Positions 34,983 through 42,869 of a stretch of DNA of 64,000 nucleotides are shown piece after piece. Location of the stretch: assembly GCA_004211785.1 (NCBI GenBank), contig SHBX01000008.1:24100-88099 (forward strand). The letters are read 5' to 3'. The notes under the pieces were generated by a model. It was not told the origin of the DNA. It did not search any database and saw only the letters and a program-made list of their open reading frames with translations. This stretch comes from Winogradskyella sp. GTDB lineage: Bacteria > Bacteroidota > Bacteroidia > Flavobacteriales > Flavobacteriaceae. Position numbers and translations under genes: made by a program. Every line of letters starts with the position of its first letter. Within the stretch, counting starts at the first letter, position 1.

Positions 34983-36086
34983 TTATTTTGCGTTTTCTAT
35001 TTTTCGAGCTGCAATACGGTCTTTTGCAATGTTTAATGCTGCATTATGCGTTGTAACATTGTTAGATTTTGCGTTTTCAAAAATCTCTAAAGTTGTATTA
35101 TAGATGTTTTCAGTTTTTCGCATTATTTCTGCTCTACCATAGTTTTCTAACTCTGCGTAGACATTAATAATACCACCTGCATTAATCAAGAAATCAGGAG
35201 CATATACAATACCTTTCTCTTGCAATATTCTACCATGCTTTAATTCGTCAGCTAATTGGTTATTTGCTGCACCAGCAACGATATCTGCTTTTAGTTTGTC
35301 TATAGTATTATCATTTACAGTAGCACCTAAAGCACATGGCGCATAGATATCCATATGTTCATCATAGATATCATTTCCACGATAAATAGCAACGCCATAT
35401 TTTGTTTTAACCTCTTCTAAACGCTCTTCGCTAATATCCGCAATTGTAACCTTAGCGCCTTCGTTTACCAAATGTTCTACTAGAGCTTCACCAACATTAC
35501 CAATACCTTGAACATATACATTTTTATCCTCTAAAATATCAGAACCGTACTTGTATTTAGCAGCAGCTTTCATGCCCATAAAAACACCATAAGCAGTAAT
35601 AGGTGAAGGATTACCTGCACCACCTTTACTTTCTGAAATACCTGTAACAAAAGGTGTCACTTCTCTTACAGTATCCATATCTTCAGTTGCCATACCAACA
35701 TCTTCTGCAGTAATGTAACGTCCGCTTAAAGAGTGAACAAACTCTCCAAAACGACGCATTAATTCTGGTGTCTTTTGTGTTTTGGCATCTCCAATGATTA
35801 CTGCTTTACCTCCACCAAGATTTAAACCAGTGATTGCAGACTTAAAAGTCATCCCTCTTGATAAACGTAAAACATCATTTAATGCTTCCCATTCACTATT
35901 ATATTGCCACATTCTTGTACCTCCAAGAGCTGGTCCTAAAACTGTATTATGTATCCCAATTATTGCTTTTAAACCAGTATCTTTGTCATTGCAAAAAACG
36001 ATTTGTTCATGGTCATCAAATGACATTTGCCCAAAAACGGGGTCAGCATTTACTAAGTCTTTTGCGTCTATAAGGTCTGTTGTCAT
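34983..36086 (-). CDS. Leucine/phenylalanine/valine-type amino-acid dehydrogenase
   Basis: The 367-residue cytoplasmic enzyme belongs to the Glu/Leu/Phe/Val dehydrogenase family and deaminates branched-chain amino acids with NAD. ALGGTRMWQYNSEWEALNDVLRLSRGM and TGLNLGGGKAVIIGD (catalytic lysine) are the substrate-binding core. VQGIGNVGEALVEHLV is the NAD-binding Rossmann motif. Length is in the leucine dehydrogenase range. It is transcribed alone from a clear promoter at 36133-36163, with an inverted repeat just downstream of the promoter. Together with mvaB it suggests active leucine catabolism. Confidence 0.93.
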   Translation of the reverse strand: MTTDLIDAKDLVNADPVFGQMSFDDHEQIVFCNDKDTGLKAIIGIHNTVLGPALGGTRMWQYNSEWEALNDVLRLSRGMTFKSAITGLNLGGGKAVIIGDAKTQKTPELMRRFGEFVHSLSGRYITAEDVGMATEDMDTVREVTPFVTGISESKGGAGNPSPITAYGVFMGMKAAAKYKYGSDILEDKNVYVQGIGNVGEALVEHLVNEGAKVTIADISEERLEEVKTKYGVAIYRGNDIYDEHMDIYAPCALGATVNDNTIDKLKADIVAGAANNQLADELKHGRILQEKGIVYAPDFLINAGGIINVYAELENYGRAEIMRKTENIYNTTLEIFENAKSNNVTTHNAALNIAKDRIAARKIENAK

Positions 36087-36102
36087 GCTTTGTTTATTTT
36101 AG

Positions 36103-36130
36103 CGCTGTTGCAGATTATTCAAAAACAGCG
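36103..36130. promoter_or_regulatory. Inverted repeat in the leader of the leucine dehydrogenase gene
   Basis: CGCTGTT (36103-36109) and AACAGCG (36124-36130) are perfect 7-bp arms separated by 14 bases. The repeat begins 3 bases downstream of the -7 box (minus strand), across the expected transcription start. It could be an operator or an mRNA 5' hairpin. Confidence 0.5.
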
Positions 36131-36132
36131 TG

Positions 36133-36163
36133 CAAAAATAAATTATTATTAAAGCATTAGCAA
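36133..36163 (-). promoter_or_regulatory. Promoter of the leucine dehydrogenase gene
   Basis: On the minus strand: -33 TTG (36163-36161), a 20-nt spacer and -7 TATTTTTG (36140-36133). The match is exact at both boxes. Confidence 0.75.
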
Positions 36164-36193
36164 AATATTAACTGTAAAATAAGATTATAGCAA

Positions 36194-36201
36194 TAGCTTT
36201 G
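36194..36201 (+). promoter_or_regulatory. Putative -7 box for the ABC transporter gene
   Basis: TAGCTTTG fits TAnnTTTG and lies 17 bases before the ATG at 36218. A clear -33 TTG is not seen at the usual distance. Confidence 0.45.
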
Positions 36202-36217
36202 TATTCTTTTACTTTCA

Positions 36218-37972
36218 ATGAAGGCATTAAAACATCTTAATAAATATTTTTACAAATACCGATATAGACTTATTATTGGTATTTTTATTACAATAGTTGC
36301 AAAGATTTTCGCGTTGTTTACGCCGCGATTAATTGGCGCTTCTATTAATGTTATCTCAGATAAAGTCAATGGAAAAATATCACTCGATGTTTTTGGAGAC
36401 CAACTCCTGATTAATATTCTATATCTTATTGGTGCAGCTATTATTGCGGGACTATTTACCTTCTTAATGCGTCAAACTATTATTAATGTGTCTCGCTATA
36501 TAGAGTTTGATTTAAAAAACGAAGTTTATAAACATTATCAAGTCCTTTCATTAAGTTTTTATAAAGCGAATAGAACGGGAGACTTAATGAATCGTATTAG
36601 CGAAGATGTTGGTAAAGTACGTATGTATGTTGGACCAGCTATAATGTATACGATTAATACCATTACACTTTTTGTAGTGGCATTAACATACATGATAAGC
36701 ACTGCGCCAAAGCTAACACTTTACACCATGCTTCCGCTACCTATATTGTCTTTTATTATTTACAAGTTAAGCGGTCTTATAAATCAACGTAGTAAAGTTG
36801 TACAGGAATCGTTATCAGGGCTTTCTTCATTTACGCAAGAGCAGTTCAGTGGTATTTCAGTTATAAAATCTTATACTATTGAGCCTAGTGTAAATGTTGA
36901 ATTCGAACACCTTTCTGCAGGAAACAGAAAAAAACAAATAGATTTAGCAAAGGTGCAAGCACTTTTCTTTCCATTAATGATTTTACTTATTGGTCTAAGT
37001 AATTTATTAGTGATTTTTGTTGGTGGAAAACAATATATAGATGGCGAAATTGAAAATATAGGAACTATTGCTGAGTTTATTATATATGTAAATATGTTGA
37101 CTTGGCCTGTAGCTACTATTGGCTGGGTGACTTCTATTGTACAACAAGCTGAAGCTTCCCAAAAACGTATTAATGAGTTTTTAAAACAAGAACCAGAAAT
37201 AAAAAATATAATTAACAACCATACAGAAATAGATGGTGCAGTTACTTTTAATGACGTTACTTTCACTTATCCAGACACTAATATTACAGCATTAAAGAAT
37301 GTGAGTTTTGATATAAAATCTGGTGAAAAACTTGCCATATTAGGTATGACTGGCTCAGGTAAATCAACAATTCTTGATTTAATCGGAAGACTTTATGATA
37401 CCGAAAATGGTAATGTTCTCATAGACGATAAAGAAATAACAGATCTTAATCTTTATAGTCTAAGAGAAAGTATTGGTTATGTACCTCAAGATGCTTTTCT
37501 GTTTTCAGACTCTATTAAAAACAATATTAAATTTGGTAAAGAAGACGCCACTGATGATGACGTTATTGAAGCCGCAAAAAATGCAAAGGTTCATAAAAAT
37601 ATTGTTGGTTTTAAGGATGGCTATGAAACCGTATTAGGAGAAAGAGGTATTACACTTTCTGGAGGTCAAAAACAACGTGTGTCTATTGCCAGAGCTATTA
37701 TAAAATCCCCTGAGATTTTACTTTTTGACGATTGCTTATCTGCTGTAGATACAGAAACTGAAGAAAAGATACTAAAAAACCTTGAGCGTGTCTCTAAAAA
37801 CAAAACAACAATAATTGTAAGTCATCGCATTTCTTCTGCAAAAAACGCCGATAAGATTATTGTTTTAGACGAAGGCAAAATAATCCAGAGAGGAACACAC
37901 AAAACCCTTAAAGAAATAGACGGTTACTACAAAGACCTATACGTTAAACAACGCTCCGAAAAAGAAATGTAA
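36218..37972 (+). CDS. ABC-type exporter half-transporter (membrane and ATPase domains fused)
   Basis: The 584-residue protein has six membrane helices in the first ~320 residues (RLIIGIFITIVAKIFALF at the start) and a C-terminal ABC ATPase. Walker A is GMTGSGKST near residue 375, the Q-loop region is GYVPQDAFLF, the signature is LSGGQKQR, and the H-loop is VSHRIS. Walker B reads LLFDDCLSAVD, so the usual catalytic glutamate is aspartate, as in MdlA/MdlB-like exporters. It likely works as a homo- or heterodimer exporting a drug, lipid or peptide. No partner gene is next to it. Confidence 0.93.
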   Translation: MKALKHLNKYFYKYRYRLIIGIFITIVAKIFALFTPRLIGASINVISDKVNGKISLDVFGDQLLINILYLIGAAIIAGLFTFLMRQTIINVSRYIEFDLKNEVYKHYQVLSLSFYKANRTGDLMNRISEDVGKVRMYVGPAIMYTINTITLFVVALTYMISTAPKLTLYTMLPLPILSFIIYKLSGLINQRSKVVQESLSGLSSFTQEQFSGISVIKSYTIEPSVNVEFEHLSAGNRKKQIDLAKVQALFFPLMILLIGLSNLLVIFVGGKQYIDGEIENIGTIAEFIIYVNMLTWPVATIGWVTSIVQQAEASQKRINEFLKQEPEIKNIINNHTEIDGAVTFNDVTFTYPDTNITALKNVSFDIKSGEKLAILGMTGSGKSTILDLIGRLYDTENGNVLIDDKEITDLNLYSLRESIGYVPQDAFLFSDSIKNNIKFGKEDATDDDVIEAAKNAKVHKNIVGFKDGYETVLGERGITLSGGQKQRVSIARAIIKSPEILLFDDCLSAVDTETEEKILKNLERVSKNKTTIIVSHRISSAKNADKIIVLDEGKIIQRGTHKTLKEIDGYYKDLYVKQRSEKEM

Positions 37973-38039
37973 TTATTTGTTGGTTACTATGCTTTTTTTT
38001 TAGATTTTTGGATTGAATTTTAAAACTCAAATCTTAATT

Positions 38040-38429
38040 ATGGGCGATTACGAAACGATGGATAAAGAAGAAATATACTCTAAAGTATTACGTGCAGGAC
38101 GTAGAACTTATTTCTTTGATGTACGAGCGACAAAAGCAGGTGATTATTACCTAACCATTACTGAAAGTAAAAAATTTACTAACGATGATGGTTCATTTCA
38201 TTATAAGAAACACAAAATCTACTTATACAAAGAAGATTTCTCTGAGTTTAGAGAGATTTTAGCAGAAATGACTGATTACATCATCAATGAAAAAGGTGAA
38301 GAAGTTATTAGCGAGCGTCATCAAAAAGACTTTAAAAGAGAAGATAATGAGTTTGTAGCTCAAGAAGCAAAAACTCCTGAAGACACAAACACAGATAACT
38401 TTACAGACATCAGCTTTGATGACATTTAA
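38040..38429 (+). CDS. DUF3276 (PUR-alpha-like) protein
   Basis: The ATG at 38040 gives MGDYETMDKEEIYSKVLRAGRRTYFFDVRATKAGD, the family start; the frame is open 27 bases further upstream without similarity. DUF3276 proteins are small PUR-alpha-like proteins found widely in the Bacteroidota, and the PUR-like repeat (RRTYFFDVR... YYLTITESKKF) is present. Nucleic-acid binding is expected from the PUR fold but not shown. The last ~35 residues are polar and acidic. A strong terminator follows at 38453-38482. Confidence 0.9.
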   Translation: MGDYETMDKEEIYSKVLRAGRRTYFFDVRATKAGDYYLTITESKKFTNDDGSFHYKKHKIYLYKEDFSEFREILAEMTDYIINEKGEEVISERHQKDFKREDNEFVAQEAKTPEDTNTDNFTDISFDDI

Positions 38430-38452
38430 AACTAATCTTGTTAAATAATATT

Positions 38453-38482
38453 AAAAACCGTTACCTCTGTAACGGTTTTTTT
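38453..38482 (+). terminator. Terminator of the DUF3276 gene
   Basis: AAAAACCGTTAC and GTAACGGTTTTT form a 12-bp stem around CTCT, followed by further T residues on the plus strand. Confidence 0.92.
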
Positions 38483-38523
38483 ATTTTTATATCTTGTCAA
38501 AACAACTAACCAAACTTACACAC

Positions 38524-41028
38524 ATGCGTCGCATTCTATTACTAATATTCACAGTAGTTTCCACAACATTATTTTCTCAAGAAAAAATCGATTTATCCTA
38601 TTACATACCACAAGGTGTAGAATACAATTCTGAAATCCCTACTCCAGAAAGCGTAATAGGTCACGAAGTTGGTGAATGGCACATTACACACGACAAATTA
38701 GTACAGTATATGTATGCGCTTGCAGATGCATCAGATCGAATTACCATTGAAAACAGAGGGAAAACCTTTGAAGACAGACCTTTGTTATTATTAAAAATAA
38801 CATCATCGAAGAATCACACAAATCTTGAAACTATAAAAGCAACTCACATTAATGCTACAGAAACAGATAATGCATCTACAGATAGACCTATTGTAGTTTA
38901 TCAAGGTTTTTCCATACATGGTAATGAGCCAAGTGGCTCTAATGCTGCTTTAGCTGTTGCTTATTATCTAGCGGCAGCTCAAGGCTCAAAAATTAATGCG
39001 CTTTTAGATAATACAGTCATTCTTTTAGATCCATCTTTTAATCCAGATGGTTTACAGCGTTTTGCCTATTGGGCAAATACAAATAGAAGTCAGAATTTAA
39101 ATCCAGATCCAAATGATAGAGAATACAGCGAAATTTGGCCTGGCGGACGTACAAACCATTATTGGTTTGATATGAATAGAGATTGGCTTCCTGTTCAACT
39201 ACCAGAATCTAGAGCGCGCATAAAAACCTTTCATGATTGGATGCCAAATATCTTAACTGACCATCACGAAATGGGAACAAATTCTAGTTTCTTCTTTCAA
39301 CCGGGAATTCCTTCTCGTACACATCCATTAACTCCAAAACTTAATCAAGCATTAACAAAACAAATAGCAACGTATCATGCTAAAGCTTTAGATAAAATTG
39401 GTTCACTTTATTATTCTGAAGAAAGTTTTGACGATTTCTACTACGGAAAAGGATCTACATTTCCAGATATAAATGGGGGAATTGGGATTTTATTTGAACA
39501 AGCCAGCTCTCGTGGGCATATCCAAGAAAGTGCAAATGGTATACTTACGTTTCCGTTTACAATTAGAAATCAGTTTACTGCTGCTCTATCTACGCTTGAA
39601 GCAGCAAATGATATGCGAGCAGATATACTAAATTATCAAACTAACTTCTTTAAAAATGCAAGAAGCGAAGCAAAAAAAGAAGGCAAGAAAGCTATTGTTT
39701 TTGGTGATGAAAAAGATGCCGCACGTACGTATCATATGGCAGAAATCTTAAAGCGTCATAATATTAAGTTCCACGATATTGATAATGATTTTGAAGTTGA
39801 TGGTAAACGTTTCAAAAAAGGCTACAGTTATATTGTTCCAAAAAACCAAAACAATACGCGATTGATTAATGCCATGTTTGAAAAACGCACAACATTTCAA
39901 GATAGTTTGTTCTACGATATTTCTGCATGGTCTTTTCCATTAGCTTTTAATTTAGACTATGCAGAGACCTCAACAAGCAATGCTGGAACAGCAGTTACAG
40001 ATTTAAAATATAGAAATGGTGGTGCAAACTCAAAAAGTGAGTATGCCTATCTTACAGAATGGAACGAATATTACACACCAAAATTCTTGTATGCACTTTT
40101 AAAAAAAGGGATTCGTGCAAAAGCGAGCCAGAAACAATTTAACGCCAACGGAAAATCTTATGACTACGGCACGTTGATGATTCCTGTACAAAACCAGAGA
40201 TTATCTGCATCTCAACTACATACATTTTTAAACAAATTGGCTGAAGAAAGTCATTTAACTTTAGATGCTGTTTCAACAGGTCTTAATGATGGTATTGATT
40301 TAGGAAGCAACAATTTTAGACCTTTAGAAATTCCTAAAATTGCACTGTTAGTTGGTGATGGTATGACGTCTTATGATGCTGGTGAAATTTGGCACTTATT
40401 AGATACTAGATATGATATTCCGGTAACAAAATTAGACACTAAGAATTTCTCTAGAGCCAACATAAGTCGCTACAACACCATAATCATGGTCAATGGTTCA
40501 GGGCTAAATGAAGGCAATAGCAAAAAGTTACAATCTTGGATTAGAAGTGGCGGTACTTTAATTGGTTACAGACGTGCATTAAATTACATCAACTCTAAAA
40601 AACTATTAAAAATAGAATTTAAGAAACCTAAACTAGTGGCAAAAAATATTACGAGAGAGCAACGTAGTGATTTTAGAGGTGCACAAGTTATTGGTGGTGC
40701 TATTTTTGAAGCTGAGATAGACCGTTCTCATCCTATAAATTTTGGTTATAAAAATAGTACACTGCCAATGTTTAGGAATACAACATTATTTGTAAAACCT
40801 AATAAAAACAGTTACGATAACCCAATACAATATTCTAAAAATCCATTGCTAAGTGGTTATATCTCGAAACAAAATTTAGATAGTATCTCTAAAACGGTGC
40901 CTTTAAAAATTGGTAATTACGGACGAGGAAATGTTGTAGCTTTTACAGACAACACTAACTTCAGAGCCTTTTGGTACGGCACCAATAAGCTGTTGATGAA
41001 TGCTATTTTCTTTAGGGAGGAATTGTAG
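38524..41028 (+). CDS. M14-family zinc carboxypeptidase, exported
   Basis: The ATG at 38524 begins a good signal peptide (MRRILLLIFTVVSTTLFSQ); the open frame upstream to 38494 would push it inwards. The mature 834-residue protein carries an M14 peptidase domain at about residues 45-370: QGFSIHGNEPSGSNAAL holds the zinc HxxE motif, LDPSFNPDGLQRFAYWAN and YWFDMNRDWLPVQLPESR follow, and ILTDHHEMG is the next metal or substrate histidine region. The C-terminal half includes a glutamine-amidotransferase-like segment (PKIALLVGDGMTSYDAGEIWHLLD). It probably digests peptides outside the cell membrane. Confidence 0.9.
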   Translation: MRRILLLIFTVVSTTLFSQEKIDLSYYIPQGVEYNSEIPTPESVIGHEVGEWHITHDKLVQYMYALADASDRITIENRGKTFEDRPLLLLKITSSKNHTNLETIKATHINATETDNASTDRPIVVYQGFSIHGNEPSGSNAALAVAYYLAAAQGSKINALLDNTVILLDPSFNPDGLQRFAYWANTNRSQNLNPDPNDREYSEIWPGGRTNHYWFDMNRDWLPVQLPESRARIKTFHDWMPNILTDHHEMGTNSSFFFQPGIPSRTHPLTPKLNQALTKQIATYHAKALDKIGSLYYSEESFDDFYYGKGSTFPDINGGIGILFEQASSRGHIQESANGILTFPFTIRNQFTAALSTLEAANDMRADILNYQTNFFKNARSEAKKEGKKAIVFGDEKDAARTYHMAEILKRHNIKFHDIDNDFEVDGKRFKKGYSYIVPKNQNNTRLINAMFEKRTTFQDSLFYDISAWSFPLAFNLDYAETSTSNAGTAVTDLKYRNGGANSKSEYAYLTEWNEYYTPKFLYALLKKGIRAKASQKQFNANGKSYDYGTLMIPVQNQRLSASQLHTFLNKLAEESHLTLDAVSTGLNDGIDLGSNNFRPLEIPKIALLVGDGMTSYDAGEIWHLLDTRYDIPVTKLDTKNFSRANISRYNTIIMVNGSGLNEGNSKKLQSWIRSGGTLIGYRRALNYINSKKLLKIEFKKPKLVAKNITREQRSDFRGAQVIGGAIFEAEIDRSHPINFGYKNSTLPMFRNTTLFVKPNKNSYDNPIQYSKNPLLSGYISKQNLDSISKTVPLKIGNYGRGNVVAFTDNTNFRAFWYGTNKLLMNAIFFREEL

Positions 41029-41075
41029 GCTTATCTTTAGCAAATTTGTGACTTTTCACTTATAACTTGCTACTT

Positions 41076-41411
41076 TTAATTAACCGTACTCCCATTCTTT
41101 ACTTTAGTTTCAGGATGTAATAGATACACATTTTTTTCTTTTACAGCACCCATGACTAAACATTCGCTCATAAATTTGGCAATTTGCTTTTTAGGAAAGT
41201 TAACGACAGCTACTATCTGTTTATTCAGCAAATCCTCTTTACTGTAAAGTGTAGTAATCTGTGCCGAAGATTTTTTAATACCCAAGTCTCCAAAATCTAT
41301 AGTTAATTGATATGCAGGGTTTCTAGCTTCAGGAAAGTCATTGACTTCTGTAATTGTACCTACTCGTAAATCAACTTTTGTGAAATCTTCAAATGTTATT
41401 ATCTTATCCAT
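41076..41411 (-). CDS. CsaA-like tRNA-binding-domain protein
   Basis: The 111-residue protein is a stand-alone tRNA-binding (OB-fold) domain of the CsaA/YgjH type: FTKVDLRVGTITEVNDFPEARNPAYQLTIDFG, the GIKKSSAQITTLYSKEDLLNKQIVAVVNFPKKQ segment and the C-terminal ECLVMGAV (listed as short landmarks). CsaA-like proteins bind tRNA or nascent chains and have been proposed as chaperone-like. It is divergent from the thioredoxin-like gene, whose ATG is only 20 bases from its own. Confidence 0.92.
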   Translation of the reverse strand: MDKIITFEDFTKVDLRVGTITEVNDFPEARNPAYQLTIDFGDLGIKKSSAQITTLYSKEDLLNKQIVAVVNFPKKQIAKFMSECLVMGAVKEKNVYLLHPETKVKNGSTVN

Positions 41412-41431
41412 AAATTAAAACTACAAAAATT

Positions 41432-41986
41432 ATGGCATTAACGCCTTCAAATATGTTACCATTAGGTACAAAAGCTCCAAATTTTAATTTGGTTGACACT
41501 AAAGATAATATACGCAAATCATTAACTGAGCTTAAGGGAGCTAATGGCACACTTGTGATGTTTATCTGTAACCACTGCCCTTTTGTAATTCATGTGAAAG
41601 AAGCATTGGTAAAATTAGCTAATGACTATTTTATAAAAGGAATTAGCTGTATTGCAATTTCGAGTAATGATGTAGAGAATTACCCTCAAGATGGCCCAGA
41701 ACTTATGAAAACTCATGCTGAAGCAAATAATTATCCTTTTCCATATCTATATGACGAAACACAAGATGTTGCAAAAGCTTACGATGCTGCTTGTACTCCA
41801 GATTTCTTTTTGTTTAATAATAACTTAGAATTGATATATACTGGGCAATTAGATGATTCTAGACCAGGAAACGGAATCCCAGTAACTGGCAAAGATTTGC
41901 GTGCTGCAATGGATGCATTAGTCGAAAATAATCCTGTAAACACAAATCAGAAGCCAAGTATGGGTTGTAATATTAAGTGGAAATAA
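41432..41986 (+). CDS. Thioredoxin-like / peroxiredoxin-like protein
   Basis: The 184-residue cytoplasmic protein begins LPLGTKAPNFNLVDTKDN, the AhpC/TSA-type opening, and has a CNHCPFVIHVKEAL active-site stretch with a CxxC pair in place of the WCGPC of thioredoxins. PDFFLFNNNLELIYTGQLDDSRPGN is typical of thioredoxin-family proteins of this kind found in many bacteria (shown in two pieces of family sequence). It probably reduces thiols or peroxides. It is divergent from the CsaA-like gene, and no dedicated terminator is visible after it. Confidence 0.9.
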   Translation: MALTPSNMLPLGTKAPNFNLVDTKDNIRKSLTELKGANGTLVMFICNHCPFVIHVKEALVKLANDYFIKGISCIAISSNDVENYPQDGPELMKTHAEANNYPFPYLYDETQDVAKAYDAACTPDFFLFNNNLELIYTGQLDDSRPGNGIPVTGKDLRAAMDALVENNPVNTNQKPSMGCNIKWK

Positions 41987-42005
41987 TAAATTAGAAACAT
42001 CAAAT

Positions 42006-42869
42006 ATGAAATTATTAAACATTACAATACTCCTATTTGCATTTACATTAAGTGCACAAAACGACTCAATACCTTTGCTGAAATTTGAAACAGAATTCTA
42101 TAAAGGAACTGATAGATGGGTAGCATTTCCTAAATCAACTAAAAATGAATTATATCCTTTTGGAATAATTTACATAGACCAAACGGCAGGCTTTACATTT
42201 GAATATGTTGGTAATTTTAAAATAGAAAATCAAAGATTGATTAACCTTGATACTTCTACAGTTAGAACAAGCTCAATGAAGCACCGTTTACAAAGTAACA
42301 CAAGAAATCTTCATGTTTTTACCGATAATGAAATTGAGGAATTAGGCTTAGAACCTACATCTAAATGGATTGAGACTTATAAATGGAATGCTGAAACACC
42401 TAAATATAAAGTAGATATTGCTTCTTTTTACAATGCTGTAGGTGGTTCAAAAATTGCTTTACCAATTCTTGAAGGGCTCTATTCTAATGGCTCCAAAGAT
42501 AAAAAGCTTTTATTTGAACTAAGTTATGCATATAACGCTCTAAAAGATTACTCAAACGCGAGAGATATTTTACTAAAATCAATTAAAGAGTATCCAGATG
42601 ATGAACTTTTTTACAAGGAACTATCATACGCATATATTTACTTAGAAGAACTTTCAAAATCTGAAAAAACTTATACAGACTATATTAAAAACACTAAAGA
42701 AAGAAGGTATCAAGCAGAAATGGCATACAATTTAACTTATTCATTTTTTGCAAATAAAAACATTGAAAAGTTTAATGAATGGGCTAGTATTACATCTAAA
42801 ATCCCTAAGGCTAATCAAGTCTTTTCAAAGAATATCGAACTAATGAAAAAAGAATTAGAAAAACTATAA
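42006..42869 (+). CDS. Exported TPR-like protein
   Basis: The 287-residue protein has a signal peptide (LLNITILLFAFTLSAQ), a beta-rich N-terminal region (residues 25-145) and a C-terminal helical part with tetratricopeptide-like repeats (LFELSYAYNALKDYSNARDILLKSIKEYPDDELF, YKELSYAYIYLEELSKSEKTY). TPRs mediate protein-protein contacts, so it may be a periplasmic scaffold. It follows the thioredoxin-like gene by 19 bases and may be co-transcribed with it. Its end overlaps the convergent TonB receptor gene by 6 bases. Confidence 0.8.
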   Translation: MKLLNITILLFAFTLSAQNDSIPLLKFETEFYKGTDRWVAFPKSTKNELYPFGIIYIDQTAGFTFEYVGNFKIENQRLINLDTSTVRTSSMKHRLQSNTRNLHVFTDNEIEELGLEPTSKWIETYKWNAETPKYKVDIASFYNAVGGSKIALPILEGLYSNGSKDKKLLFELSYAYNALKDYSNARDILLKSIKEYPDDELFYKELSYAYIYLEELSKSEKTYTDYIKNTKERRYQAEMAYNLTYSFFANKNIEKFNEWASITSKIPKANQVFSKNIELMKKELEKL

